A stretch of 64,000 nucleotides of DNA from Roseiarcus sp036488815 (lineage in GTDB: Bacteria > Pseudomonadota > Alphaproteobacteria > Rhizobiales > Beijerinckiaceae): NCBI GenBank assembly GCA_036488815.1, contig DASXGX010000025.1:17009-81008 (forward strand), written 5' to 3'. Position 1 is the first letter of the stretch, and every line of letters starts with the position of its first letter. The position numbers and the translations under genes were made by a program. The notes beneath the pieces are model-generated. The model searched no databases, had not been told where the DNA came from, and saw only the letters and a program-made list of their open reading frames with translations. Below, piece by piece: positions 9,765-18,404 of the stretch.

Positions 9765-10412
9765 TCCCCGCCGTCCCGGTTTAGCCGACGCCTTGACCAA
9801 GCGCGCCCACTTATCACCCGAACGATACGCGTAAAGCTAGCGCTTTTTTACATAGTCCAACAGTTACAATATTTCCTTTTCGTGACGACCGGGCCGAACG
9901 AACTGGAATTATTGATATTTTTTGAACGACGTGCGCCATATCGCACAATTGCGATCGCTCAATGTGAAAGGGAAGCGCTACCTTATCATTCGCAGTCGAC
10001 CTCTGGATTGATATCTGTGTTCACCGCCCGACATTGCGCGCGACGACTCTCGCAGAAGTCGCGGCCCCACCCCTCTCCCGCTGGTTGCCTTGGGGGGAGT
10101 TCTGTTTTGGGGATGTCGCGCCGCCTGACGGACGCGATGGCTCTCATCGGCTCACTGCGGCGTGTCGGCGGCCTCGATGAGCCGCGGACGCCATCGGTGT
10201 CTCCTCGACGTTGGATCAGAGCGTCGAGAACAGACCGCCCCTGGCCTCGCCAGAGCCAATCGGCGCTCCGGCGAGCGAGATGACGACGTCATCGAGTCGC
10301 CATTTGTCGCCGCGAAGCGGAGCGCGCCTGCGGCTCTCGTCGGAAAACGCAGCCGCGGCCACACGCGCGGCGGCGTTCAGCGTGCTGAGCGCCGTGAACC
10401 GCCACGCACAAT
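9765..10412. other. Intergenic region between tpsA and the SDR gene
   Basis: Bases 9835-10020 are clearly more AT-rich than the surroundings (runs such as 'gcttttttacatag') and probably carry the tpsA promoter on the minus strand. Between about 10216 and 10412 the minus strand has an open frame ending 'GGLFSTL', with codon-like composition but no start of its own and no family I recognise. It could be the 3' remnant of a lost gene. No convincing complete gene is present. Confidence 0.4.
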
Positions 10413-11171
10413 TCAATGCAGAAACTGTCCGCCGTTGAGGTGGATGTTCTGGCCGGTGATGTAGCCGCTCATCGACGGCGAGGCGAGGAAGAGGAAGGCG
10501 CCGACGCATTCTTCCGGCGTGCCGACGCGGCCGAGCGGAACGGCCTTGCGCATCGCCTCCATGCGCTCCGGCGGCGTCGCGGCATGGAAGGGTGTGGCGA
10601 TGACCCCGGGCGACACCGTGTTGACGCGAATGCCCTTGGCGGCGAGATCGCGCGCGAGATGCTTGGTCAGGTTGTGGATGAACGCCTTCGACGAGGCGTA
10701 GACCGCAGACCCCGGACCGCCGCCGTCGGCGCCGGCAATCGAACCGACGTTGATGATCGCTCCGCCCGGCTGACGCTCGAGGTAGGGAACCGCCGCCTGC
10801 ACGGCGGCGATCACCGACCGCACGTTGAGGTCGAACACCTCGTCGATCAAAGCGTCGTCGACCTCGCTGAACGGTACGCGTCGAATCAAAGAGCCGGCGT
10901 TGTTGATGAGGATGTCGAGGCCGCCGAGCTTTTCGGCCGCCGCTTCGACGACGCGCTTGGCGACACCGCGCTGCGTCAAATCGCCCTGAACGAGAACCGC
11001 TTTGCCGCCGGACGCGACGATCGACTCGACGAGCGCCTTCGCCGGCGCCTCGCTGCGATTGTAATGAAGCGCCAGCGACGCGCCTCGGGCGGCGAAGCCC
11101 CGTGCGACCGCTTCGCCGATTCCGGTGCTCGCCCCGGTAATCAAAACGCGCTTTGCCCGCAGGTCGTCCAT
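10413..11171 (-). CDS. Short-chain dehydrogenase/reductase (SDR)
   Basis: The 252-residue classical SDR starts at an ATG at 11171 with an AAAGGA-type ribosome site about 10 bases upstream; an in-frame TTG at 11201 is less likely. It has the NAD(P) motif 'TGASTGIGEAVARG' near the N-terminus, 'NNAG', a catalytic serine in 'NVGSIAG', the 'YASSK' tyrosine-lysine pair and the C-terminal 'GQNIHLNGGQ'. It would oxidise or reduce a hydroxyl/carbonyl in the cytoplasm. It is divergent from a GntR regulator that precedes a sugar-type ABC operon, so the substrate may be the compound imported by that transporter. The exact reaction cannot be assigned. Confidence 0.88.
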   Translation of the reverse strand: MDDLRAKRVLITGASTGIGEAVARGFAARGASLALHYNRSEAPAKALVESIVASGGKAVLVQGDLTQRGVAKRVVEAAAEKLGGLDILINNAGSLIRRVPFSEVDDALIDEVFDLNVRSVIAAVQAAVPYLERQPGGAIINVGSIAGADGGGPGSAVYASSKAFIHNLTKHLARDLAAKGIRVNTVSPGVIATPFHAATPPERMEAMRKAVPLGRVGTPEECVGAFLFLASPSMSGYITGQNIHLNGGQFLH

Positions 11172-11207
11172 GTGCAGTGAGTCCTTTTGTTCAGCGTTCA
11201 ATTATGA

Positions 11208-11218
11208 TATTGTATGAG
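11208..11218. promoter_or_regulatory. Candidate operator motif TATNGTATGAG, copy 1
   Basis: This 11-base motif lies in the divergent region between the SDR gene and the GntR (FCD) gene and recurs with one mismatch at 12008-12018, just upstream of the ABC operon. One regulator acting at both places would be the FCD protein encoded between them. A separate element 'TGGTCCAAC' at 11234-11242 also resembles an FCD half-site. Both assignments are inference. Confidence 0.3.
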
Positions 11219-11248
11219 CACGCGCCTTGCAAGTGGTCCAACTGCTCG

Positions 11249-11977
11249 ATGACGATTTTTGAGACTCTCGGAAGCAACAGCCTGAAAATTCACCTGCGGG
11301 TCGGCGATCAGCTTGGCCTCGCGGTGGTGCGCGGCGATTTTCCCGCGGGAAGCTTGCTGCCGCCCGAACTCAAGCTCTGCGAGATGCTCGGCGTCAGCCG
11401 AACCGCGATGCGCGAGGCGATCAGGGGGCTGATCGCCAAGGGGCTCATCGACTCGCGGCCGAAAGTTGGAACGCGGGTGCGCCATTCCGAATATTGGAAT
11501 CACCTCGATCCCGACGTCTTGCGCTGGCGGCTCGATGTGTCCGACACCGAATCCTACTTACGCAAAATGTTTCAGCTGCGCCACGCGGCGGAGCCCGCCG
11601 CCGCGGCGATCGCCGCGGAAAACGCCGATCTTCACGATCTCGAGCGGATCCAAGCGGCCTTCCAGGCGATGGTCGACGCGGGCGGCGACAATGCGCTTTG
11701 GGTGGAGGCGGACCTCGCCTTTCACAAGGCGATCTATCTCGCGACGCACAACGAATTTTTCTGGCCGATCGGCCAATTGTTCAGTCTCGCGCTGAGAGAG
11801 ATGTTCCGCATCGCGGCGCTCGGCTCGCACCGTCCTCGCGCCATCGTCGAGCACGGCGATCTTCTCCGCGCAATCCTCGAGCGAAAGCCGGAGATGGCGC
11901 GTACCGCGGCGCTGACGCTGCTCGGAAACGCGGCGAGCGACATCCGGCTCATTCGCGCCCACGAGTTCGATCAATAG
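11249..11977 (+). CDS. GntR-family regulator, FadR/FCD type
   Basis: This 242-residue protein has a GntR winged helix (about 15-80, 'GSLLPPELKLCEMLGVSR' then 'TAMREAIRGLIAKGLI') and an FCD ligand domain (about 95-235). The FCD metal-binding pattern is visible: an aspartate in 'EADLAFHKAIYLATHN', and a later histidine in 'VEHGDLLRAI'. FCD regulators sense sugar acids or organic acids. Earlier in-frame starts at 11153 and 11204 exist. I chose the ATG at 11249 because the family's N-terminus fits and the upstream stretch overlaps the SDR start region. It sits between a divergent SDR and the ABC operon, the natural targets for local control. Confidence 0.88.
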   Translation: MTIFETLGSNSLKIHLRVGDQLGLAVVRGDFPAGSLLPPELKLCEMLGVSRTAMREAIRGLIAKGLIDSRPKVGTRVRHSEYWNHLDPDVLRWRLDVSDTESYLRKMFQLRHAAEPAAAAIAAENADLHDLERIQAAFQAMVDAGGDNALWVEADLAFHKAIYLATHNEFFWPIGQLFSLALREMFRIAALGSHRPRAIVEHGDLLRAILERKPEMARTAALTLLGNAASDIRLIRAHEFDQ

Positions 11978-11990
11978 ATCGTCCGCCGCG

Positions 11991-12018
11991 TTGACTCGTC
12001 TTCGGCCTATGGTATGAG
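11991..12018 (+). promoter_or_regulatory. Candidate promoter of the RbsABC-like operon, with motif copy 2
   Basis: TTGACT (11991-11996) and TATGAG (12013-12018) are 16 bases apart and could be -35 and -10 elements about 95 bases before the binding-protein start. The second copy of the TATNGTATGAG motif (12008-12018) overlaps the -10, which would suit repression. The call rests on pattern only. Confidence 0.35.
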
Positions 12019-12109
12019 TTATGACCAGGGCTTCAGACAGGGTTGCGGGGTGCGTTGCGCGTCCGTGTCCAAGTCTCGGGGTAGGGAACGGAACGAAGAG
12101 GGAGCTGAC

Positions 12110-13051
12110 ATGACCAAGGCTAAATTGGGTTTGGGGGTGTTTTTGGGCGTCTCGGTCGCCATGCTAGCGGCTCCTGCGCTCGCCAAGGCGCCCACCATCT
12201 GCGTGGTGCACAACAACGCCGACCATCCGTCCATCACCGCGCTCGTCAACGGAATGAATGACGAGGCCGCGATCTACGGCGCGAAGGTGACTTATTTCGA
12301 CCCGGCATATGATCCCGTGAAGCAAGTCTCGATGATCGAGGATTGCATCGCGAGCAAGGCGGACGTCATCGCTGTCAACGCTGTCGATCCCGCCGCGGTT
12401 GTGCCAGCGATTCAGAAGGCCAAGGAGGCCGGTATCCCGGTCTTGATGCAGAACGCCGACACGACGCCGGAAGGTCACGCCTTTACCGAGGCGTTCATCG
12501 GCAGCCAGAGTTTCGACCAGGGCTATGCGGTCGGGCAGATGATCGTGAAGGCGCTCCACGGCGCCGGGAATGTGGTGGTCATTACAGGCAAGGCCGGCCA
12601 GATCGACACCGTTCAGCGATCCGCGGGAATGAAGGCGGCGTTCAAGAACGCCAATGCGAAAATCAACATTCTGGCCGAGCAACCCGCCGACTGGAGCAAG
12701 GACAAAGCGCTTACGGTGATGCAGGACATGCTGACGCGCTTCCCCAAGATCGACGCCGTCTTCGGTCATGACGACCCGATGGCTCTCGGCGCGCTGGAGG
12801 CGATCAAGGCGCAAGGCCTCGAAGGGAAGATCAAAGTGTTTGGCGTGAACGGCAACAAGGAAGCCTGCGCGGCGGTGAAGAGCGGCGAAATGAGCGGCAC
12901 CGCGCTGCAACTGAGCTACCTCATCGGCGTCTACACGGTCCGCGCCGCCTATGACCTGACGAACGGCCGGCTGATCCCCAAGACGATACTGGCTCCGACT
13001 GCTCCGGTGACGGCTGAGAATGTGGCCAAGTGGAATTCCCAGTGCTGGTGA
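12110..13051 (+). CDS. Sugar-type ABC transporter periplasmic binding protein (RbsB/Peripla_BP_4 family)
   Basis: The ATG at 12110 follows a GAAGAGGGAG ribosome site and starts with a cleavable signal peptide ('GVFLGVSVAMLAAPALA'). The 313-residue product has the two-lobed type I periplasmic-binding fold of the ribose/galactose family: 'HNNADHPSITALVNGMNDEA', 'DVIAVNAVDPAAVVPAIQKA', 'VFGHDDPMALGALEAIKAQG'. It captures a ligand in the periplasm for the permeases that follow. The ligand is not evident. An inserted amidohydrolase gene in the operon suggests it may not be a simple sugar. Confidence 0.9.
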   Translation: MTKAKLGLGVFLGVSVAMLAAPALAKAPTICVVHNNADHPSITALVNGMNDEAAIYGAKVTYFDPAYDPVKQVSMIEDCIASKADVIAVNAVDPAAVVPAIQKAKEAGIPVLMQNADTTPEGHAFTEAFIGSQSFDQGYAVGQMIVKALHGAGNVVVITGKAGQIDTVQRSAGMKAAFKNANAKINILAEQPADWSKDKALTVMQDMLTRFPKIDAVFGHDDPMALGALEAIKAQGLEGKIKVFGVNGNKEACAAVKSGEMSGTALQLSYLIGVYTVRAAYDLTNGRLIPKTILAPTAPVTAENVAKWNSQCW

Positions 13052-13084
13052 CGCAGCCGGCGATGTAGGCGGAGGGGCCGAAGA

Positions 13085-14095
13085 ATGACCGGGGCAAACG
13101 AGAACGCCCAGATTTCCGACGGCCTTTCCGGCGCAGCGCCCTCCCTCGGAGGCAGGGGGCGCCGCCGATGGATCGAGGTGTTCAGGAGCTACTCGGTCCT
13201 TCTTCTGTTGCTGGCGTTGGTGCTCGCCGGCAGCTTGCTATCCGACGTATTTCTCACGCCGCGCAATCTGCTGAACATCCTGTGGGCGGTCTCGCTGCTG
13301 GGCATCGTGGCCGTCGGACAGACGATCCTCATGTTGACTGCCCGCTTCGACATGTCGGTGGCGAGCGTTGTCGGGTTCGCGGGCATTGTCACCGTTCTCG
13401 CCCAGATACACGGCTTCGATCTTTATTCGTCGATCGCAGCGGGGCTGATTGCGGGGGCGCTGGTGGGGCTGGGCAACGGCCTGATTGTGCTGGCGACTCG
13501 CGCAAGTCCATTTCTCGTCACGCTCGGCACCAATCTGCTCGTCTACGCGCTCTCCCTCTCCCTCACGCAGTCCAAGACGCAGTACGCGACAATCCCAGCG
13601 TTCAACGTGATCGGTCGAGGTCAGCTCTTCGGATTCTTCCACTATTCGGTAATCATTTTTCTGGCGCTCGCGTTTTGTCTCGAATTGGTCCTCCGCCACA
13701 CGATCTTCGGCAGGACGATCTACGCGGTCGGCCTCAACGAAGTTGCAGGTCGCTTGTCGGGCCTGCGCACCCAGGCGACGAAGCTCAGCGCCTTTGTTTT
13801 GTGCAGTGTCCTCGCCGCGCTCGCCGGGATCATCATGACTTCGCGTCTGAACAGCACGGTGGCGAGCGCGGGTTTCGGCATGGAGTTCGACTCGATCATC
13901 GCGGCCGTGCTTGGCGGCACGAGCCTCGTTGGAGGTCACGGCGGCACGATCCGAACGATCGCGGGCGTGGTCGTCCTGGGCGTGATCAACAATCTGCTGG
14001 TCCTCCTCAATATCCCCTCGGAAGCGCAGCAGATCGCCAAGGGGGTCGTTTTTCTCACCGTCGTCTGGGCCGATAGCGCCCTGCGCCGAAACTGA
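13085..14095 (+). CDS. ABC transporter permease (RbsC-type), first of two
   Basis: The 336-residue polytopic membrane protein belongs to the BPD_transp_2 family, with a GGAGGGG-type ribosome site before the ATG. After a charged N-terminal tail it shows about eight to ten hydrophobic segments and the C-terminal 'GGTSLVGGHGG' loop of ribose-type permeases. The usual 'GGIDLSVG' loop is changed to 'TARFDMSVAS', unlike the second permease, so the two are probably an asymmetric pair rather than duplicates. It forms half of the inner-membrane channel. Confidence 0.88.
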   Translation: MTGANENAQISDGLSGAAPSLGGRGRRRWIEVFRSYSVLLLLLALVLAGSLLSDVFLTPRNLLNILWAVSLLGIVAVGQTILMLTARFDMSVASVVGFAGIVTVLAQIHGFDLYSSIAAGLIAGALVGLGNGLIVLATRASPFLVTLGTNLLVYALSLSLTQSKTQYATIPAFNVIGRGQLFGFFHYSVIIFLALAFCLELVLRHTIFGRTIYAVGLNEVAGRLSGLRTQATKLSAFVLCSVLAALAGIIMTSRLNSTVASAGFGMEFDSIIAAVLGGTSLVGGHGGTIRTIAGVVVLGVINNLLVLLNIPSEAQQIAKGVVFLTVVWADSALRRN

Positions 14096-14108
14096 CCGGC
14101 GGGGAGCC

Positions 14109-15074
14109 ATGTCTCGCTTTGCCCGAATTATCGAGCGACACAGCGCTGCTGTACTGGTGTTGTGCTTTCTGGTTGCATTCGGCCTCGCCCGCCCGGCGAC
14201 CTTCCTCAGCCAGGCCAATCTCGAGAATATCGCCCGCCAGATCTCGCTGGACGCGCCGATGGTGTTTGGCCAAGTAGTCGTCTTGATCGCCGGCGGCATC
14301 GACATTTCGGTCGGGGCCAACATGGCTATGGCCGCCGCCCTGACGATCGGGCTGCAGCAGTTCGGAACGCCGGCGGCAGTCCTCGGCGCGCTGACGTTTG
14401 GTTTGGTCGCCGGTCTGGCGAACGGCTTGATGGTCACGCGAGGAAAAATCGTGGCCTTCGTGGCGACCCTGGGCACGATGAGCGTCATGAACGGCCTGGT
14501 ATTGACCTACACCGGCCAGCAGTCGCTTTCCGGGCACGATTTGGGCTTCACATGGTGGGGCGGCGGGCAGATTGGTCCGATTCCGGTTCCTCTTGTCGTC
14601 GTGCTGACGTTGTTGATCGGCCTCTACGTCTTGCTCGAATACACGCGCTATGGCCGCGACTTGTATGCGATTGGCGGCAACCGGGAGGCTGCCTTCCTCG
14701 GCGGCGTGTCGGTCAATAGCGGCTTGCTCCTCGCCTTCGCGATCAGCGGCCTCATGTCGGCGGTCGCTGGCGTTCTCGTCGCGTCGCGGCTTAACTCCGC
14801 GTCGGCGCAGCTCGGCGGCGATGCGTCCTTGATGTCGATCTCCGCCGCCTTGATAGGCGGCGCCAGCTTGTTGGGCGGCAAGGGCAGGATTGCGGCGGCC
14901 TTCCTCGGCGTGCTCGCGCTCGGCATGCTCAACAATGGGATGAACCTGTTGGGGGTGCCCACCTACACCCAGATCGCAGTCCGGGCGCTGATCCTGATCG
15001 CGATCGTCGCGATCGACGCCTTCGGCACAAAGCTGGCGCGGCGCGGCGGCGCCTCTCCACGGTTCGTCGACTAG
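14109..15074 (+). CDS. ABC transporter permease (RbsC-type), second of two
   Basis: The 321-residue inner-membrane protein retains the canonical loop 'GGIDISVGANMAMAAA' and 'GGASLLGGKGRI' of ribose/xylose/autoinducer-2 permeases. It begins 13 bases after the first permease. With two different permease genes the transporter is likely a heterodimer, as in the LsrC/LsrD arrangement, whereas ribose-type systems usually use a single permease. Confidence 0.88.
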   Translation: MSRFARIIERHSAAVLVLCFLVAFGLARPATFLSQANLENIARQISLDAPMVFGQVVVLIAGGIDISVGANMAMAAALTIGLQQFGTPAAVLGALTFGLVAGLANGLMVTRGKIVAFVATLGTMSVMNGLVLTYTGQQSLSGHDLGFTWWGGGQIGPIPVPLVVVLTLLIGLYVLLEYTRYGRDLYAIGGNREAAFLGGVSVNSGLLLAFAISGLMSAVAGVLVASRLNSASAQLGGDASLMSISAALIGGASLLGGKGRIAAAFLGVLALGMLNNGMNLLGVPTYTQIAVRALILIAIVAIDAFGTKLARRGGASPRFVD

Positions 15075-15098
15075 GTACTTGCGCACGGAGAAGCATCA

Positions 15099-16067
15099 AT
15101 GGCCAGGATCGTCCGCATCGCCACGACGTCCCTTGCGACGCTGGAGGACTTTTCGCCCCCCTACAATCTGAGCCATCCTGATCCCAGGGCGACATTCGAG
15201 AGAGGGCTTTCGCTGATCGACGCGGCGGGCGCGCAGCGGGCGGATATCGTCTGCCTGCCGGAGACCTTCATGGCGTCCGGTCTGCCGGCTTCGCGCATCG
15301 CCGAGCTGGCCGAGCTTGCGGACGGCCCCTCGTTCCAGGCGCTGGCGGAGCGAGCCAAGCGCTTCGGCATTCACGTGGTCGCCGGCATGTTTGTGAAGAC
15401 GGCGACCGGCGTCGAGAACATAGCCGTGTTGATTGGCCGCGACGGCAAGCTGATTGGTTCCTATTCGAAGAACCATCCGACGGAAGGAGAGATCGTCGGC
15501 GGCATCACCCCAGGATCTCGCGCCGCGGTCTTTCAGACCGACATCGGACGCATCGGGTTGGCCATCTGCTTCGATCTCAACTGGCCTGAGCTCTGGCAGA
15601 ATATGGCCAAACAGGGCGCTGACATGGTCTGCTGGATTTCGGCCTACGAGGGCGGATTTCCGCTCCAGGCCTACGCCTGGCTGCACAAGCTGACTGTCGT
15701 GAGTTCTGTCCAGTCCTATCACGCCAAGATTATCGATCGCATGGGGCGCGTTCTGAGCGAGACGAGCCGCTGGGGCAGGTTGGTCAGCGCCGACCTCGAC
15801 ATGCACAAGGCATGGTTCCACACGGACGGGCAAGGCGAGAAAATCGTCGCCGTACAGACACGCTACGGCGATCGAGTGAAGGTGGAGACCTACGGGCAAG
15901 AGCACATGTTCTCGATAGAGAGCCGCGATCCGACGCTCGATGTTCGCGAGGTCGTCGACGCTTTGGATCTTGTCAATTATGACGACTATATCTCTCGGTG
16001 TACGGCTGCGCAGGAGAGGGGGCGGATCGATCCGCCTGTGGGTCGGGTCGCGGAGCCGGCCGAATGA
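15099..16067 (+). CDS. Carbon-nitrogen hydrolase (nitrilase superfamily)
   Basis: The 322-residue protein carries the Glu-Lys-Cys triad of the nitrilase superfamily: E55 in 'CLPETF', K124 in 'SYSKNHPTEGE' and C157 in 'AICFDLNWPE'. Members hydrolyse amides, carbamoyl groups or, more rarely, nitriles. The gene lies inside the ABC operon: 24 bases after the second permease and with its TGA overlapping the ATG of the ATPase. It has no signal peptide, so it acts in the cytoplasm, probably on the imported compound. An amide- or carbamoyl-containing substrate is the simplest reading, but I cannot name it. Confidence 0.88.
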   Translation: MARIVRIATTSLATLEDFSPPYNLSHPDPRATFERGLSLIDAAGAQRADIVCLPETFMASGLPASRIAELAELADGPSFQALAERAKRFGIHVVAGMFVKTATGVENIAVLIGRDGKLIGSYSKNHPTEGEIVGGITPGSRAAVFQTDIGRIGLAICFDLNWPELWQNMAKQGADMVCWISAYEGGFPLQAYAWLHKLTVVSSVQSYHAKIIDRMGRVLSETSRWGRLVSADLDMHKAWFHTDGQGEKIVAVQTRYGDRVKVETYGQEHMFSIESRDPTLDVREVVDALDLVNYDDYISRCTAAQERGRIDPPVGRVAEPAE

Positions 16068-17584
16068 CCGAACCGATCTTGCGCTTGGACGATATTTCCA
16101 AGACGTTCCCCGGCGTCCGCGCCCTGTCTGGGGTTCACCTCGATCTGTATGCGGGCGAAGTGCACGCCCTCATGGGCGAAAACGGCGCCGGAAAGTCGAC
16201 GCTGATAAAGATACTGTGTGGTGTCCAACCGCCCGACGCGGGCGCAATCATCATCGACGGTCGCCCGGTGTCGATCGGCAGCCCTATGGCGGCCCATCAA
16301 CTCGGCATAAGCCCCGTGCATCAGGAGTTGCATCTCGAGCCGCATCTTAGCGTCGCCGAGAATATCTACCTCGGGCGGCAGCCGACCAATCGCCTCGGCT
16401 TGATCGATCGCCGAAAGATGCATGCGGATGCGCGCCGGATTCTCGGCGAGTTGGGCGTGTCGCTCGACTCGTCCGCCGTCGTTGGAGCGTTGTCGATCGC
16501 AGAGCGTCAGGTCGTCGCCATCGCCCGCGCCGTGTCCACCAATGCGCGGATCATGATATTCGATGAGCCGACCTCGTCCCTGACGCGCCGCGAGTCCGAA
16601 CTTCTCATCCAGATGATCCGCCGTCTGAAAAGTCAGGGGGTCGGGATCATCTATGTGTCGCATCGGATGGAGGAGATATTCGACCTGTGCGACCGGGTGA
16701 CCGTGTTTCGTGATGGAAGGTACGTTGCAACCCGCGATGTCGCCGACACCTCGATGGGTGAGTTGGTGCACATGATCGTGGGGCGCCATATCGAGGCGAG
16801 CGCGCCGCGCGCGCCGGCGGCCTATGGGCCGGTTGTTCTCGAGGTGCGCGCGCTTTCCAAGAAGGGGGTGCTGAAGGATATCGGTTTTTCGCTCCGGCGC
16901 GGTGAGATCGTCGGACTCTCCGGTCTCGTGGGGGCAGGGCGGACGGAGCTTGCCCGCGCCCTGTTCGGCGACATCACGCCGGACAGCGGAGAGATTCTCA
17001 TCGACGGCGTCGCGGTGCACAATCGATCTCCGCGCGATGCGATCGCGTCCGGAATCGGGCTGGTTCCGGAAGACCGCAAAGAGCAGGGCCTTGTTCTCGA
17101 TCTCTCGGTCATGTCGAACATCGGCATGCCCGTGCTAGGCGGCCTTGGACAGTTTGGCGTCGTGAACGGGCGCCGCGAGCGCGAGCTGGCCAATCGCTAT
17201 GTCCGCGACCTGAAAATCCGCACGCCGAGCGTCGATCAGAAGGTCAAGTATCTGAGCGGCGGCAATCAGCAGCGCGTCGTCATCTCCAAATGGCTGTCCG
17301 CCCAACCAAAGATACTGATCGTGGACGAGCCGACGCGCGGCGTCGACATCGGCGCGAAGTCCGAGCTGCACGCTTTGCTGCGTGAACTCGCATCGGCGGG
17401 CATGGCGATTCTCATGATCTCGTCCGACATGCCGGAGGTGCTTGCCGTCAGCGATCGCATCCTAGTGATGCACGAAGGCCGCATGGCGGGAGAGCTTCCG
17501 GCGTCCGAGGCGACGCAGGAGGCCATCATGAATTATGCGATGGGTCTGAACAGGGCTCCGCCTAGAGGCGCTGTTCTGCAATGA
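16064..17584 (+). CDS. Sugar-type ABC transporter ATPase with two nucleotide-binding domains (RbsA/MglA family)
   Basis: The 506-residue protein starts at an ATG overlapping the hydrolase stop. The first ABC domain (about 5-235) has Walker A 'GENGAGKST' at 38-46 and Walker B 'IMIFDEPTSSLTRRE'. The second (about 255-495) has the degenerate P-loop 'GLVGAGRTELARA', signature 'LSGGNQQRVVISKWL' and 'ILIVDEPTRGVDIGAK'. Length and the degenerate second P-loop are normal for RbsA-type proteins. It powers import through the two permeases upstream. Confidence 0.92.
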   Translation: MTEPILRLDDISKTFPGVRALSGVHLDLYAGEVHALMGENGAGKSTLIKILCGVQPPDAGAIIIDGRPVSIGSPMAAHQLGISPVHQELHLEPHLSVAENIYLGRQPTNRLGLIDRRKMHADARRILGELGVSLDSSAVVGALSIAERQVVAIARAVSTNARIMIFDEPTSSLTRRESELLIQMIRRLKSQGVGIIYVSHRMEEIFDLCDRVTVFRDGRYVATRDVADTSMGELVHMIVGRHIEASAPRAPAAYGPVVLEVRALSKKGVLKDIGFSLRRGEIVGLSGLVGAGRTELARALFGDITPDSGEILIDGVAVHNRSPRDAIASGIGLVPEDRKEQGLVLDLSVMSNIGMPVLGGLGQFGVVNGRRERELANRYVRDLKIRTPSVDQKVKYLSGGNQQRVVISKWLSAQPKILIVDEPTRGVDIGAKSELHALLRELASAGMAILMISSDMPEVLAVSDRILVMHEGRMAGELPASEATQEAIMNYAMGLNRAPPRGAVLQ

Positions 17585-17644
17585 TCACGGCATTTTCGCC
17601 GAATGACTTTGGCTTGAAGCTGCGGCCTTGGGGGAGCAGCCAAA

Positions 17645-18076
17645 ATGGAGGCGAGGGCCTTGACGTCGTGCAGTTACTGTCAGCCCAAATCGGAAACCGT
17701 CCTGTGGCAGGGAACTCACTGCCGAGTGATCCTGGCGGACGAACCCGGGTTCACCGGCTGGTGCCGCGTCGTCTGGCAGGATCACGTACGGGAATTGAGC
17801 GATCTCGACGATAGACAGCGCGACCACGTCATGGGCGTCGTGGCGGCGCTGGAGCGTATCCTCATCGCGGAATTAAAACCGGTAAAGATGAATTTAGCGG
17901 CGCTCGGCACTGCGGCGCCTCACCTGCACTTTCACATGATTCCCCGTTTTCAGCATGACGCGACCTTTCCTGAGCCGGTCTGGACGGAGCGGCGCCATCG
18001 CAATGTGCAGCCAGACGCGCAAGGCCTTGCTGTTCGGCTCAGGGCCGCCCTGACGGCAGCGCTGGGCGAACGTTAG
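17645..18076 (+). CDS. HIT-family (histidine triad) hydrolase
   Basis: The 143-residue protein has the histidine triad H93-L-H95-F-H97-M-I and an N-terminal 'SCSYCQ' cysteine pair (C9, C12) that often binds zinc in bacterial HIT proteins. HIT enzymes cleave nucleoside phosphoramidates or dinucleoside polyphosphates. It follows the ABC ATPase by 60 bases on the same strand and may be the last operon gene. I do not recognise a specific link with the transporter. Confidence 0.85.
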   Translation: MEARALTSCSYCQPKSETVLWQGTHCRVILADEPGFTGWCRVVWQDHVRELSDLDDRQRDHVMGVVAALERILIAELKPVKMNLAALGTAAPHLHFHMIPRFQHDATFPEPVWTERRHRNVQPDAQGLAVRLRAALTAALGER

Positions 18077-18173
18077 AGAGCCGTCCGCAATACCGCTGCA
18101 TCGTCTGTCGGGAAGAAAGACCATTCGTCGCCTGGCTCCGGCGTCTGGAGCGGCTATGGCCGCGACGCGCCAG

Positions 18174-18404
18174 TTAGGACGAAAGGTTCAAAGAGATGGG
18201 GTCGTCGGTGATGCGAATAACGCTCTTGCGGTCGGCGCTCTCGAATTTCGCGTATCGGATCGCGGCGTTTTCCGTGCTGAAGAGGCCGCCGCAAAGGCCG
18301 TGTGTTTCCTGAACGATCCAGTGACCGCTTTGATCGCGTCCCACTACGAAACAGAGAGGTTCAGGAGGGACTTCCACATTGCTGTCGAACACCAAATTCT
18401 CCAT
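18174..18404 (-). CDS. Small conserved hypothetical protein
   Basis: This 76-residue minus-strand protein has no signal peptide or membrane segment. Its central pattern 'HWIVQETHGLCGGLFSTENAAIRYAKFE' (split by me as 'HWIVQ', 'GLCGGLF', 'AAIRYAKFE') resembles small uncharacterised proteins I associate with rhizobia and methylobacteria. The function is unknown. It stands alone between the HIT gene and the LysR gene and is read opposite to both. Confidence 0.65.
   Translation of the reverse strand: MENLVFDSNVEVPPEPLCFVVGRDQSGHWIVQETHGLCGGLFSTENAAIRYAKFESADRKSVIRITDDPISLNLSS

Noticed and set aside
8457..10283. 608-codon open frame on the plus strand over the start of tpsA
   Set aside because: It is an antisense shadow of tpsA plus intergenic sequence; composition is Asp/Arg/Ala-rich and no motif is present.
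13238..14488. 416-codon minus-strand frame opposite the permeases
   Set aside because: Charged low-complexity translation; the plus strand encodes two typical membrane permeases.
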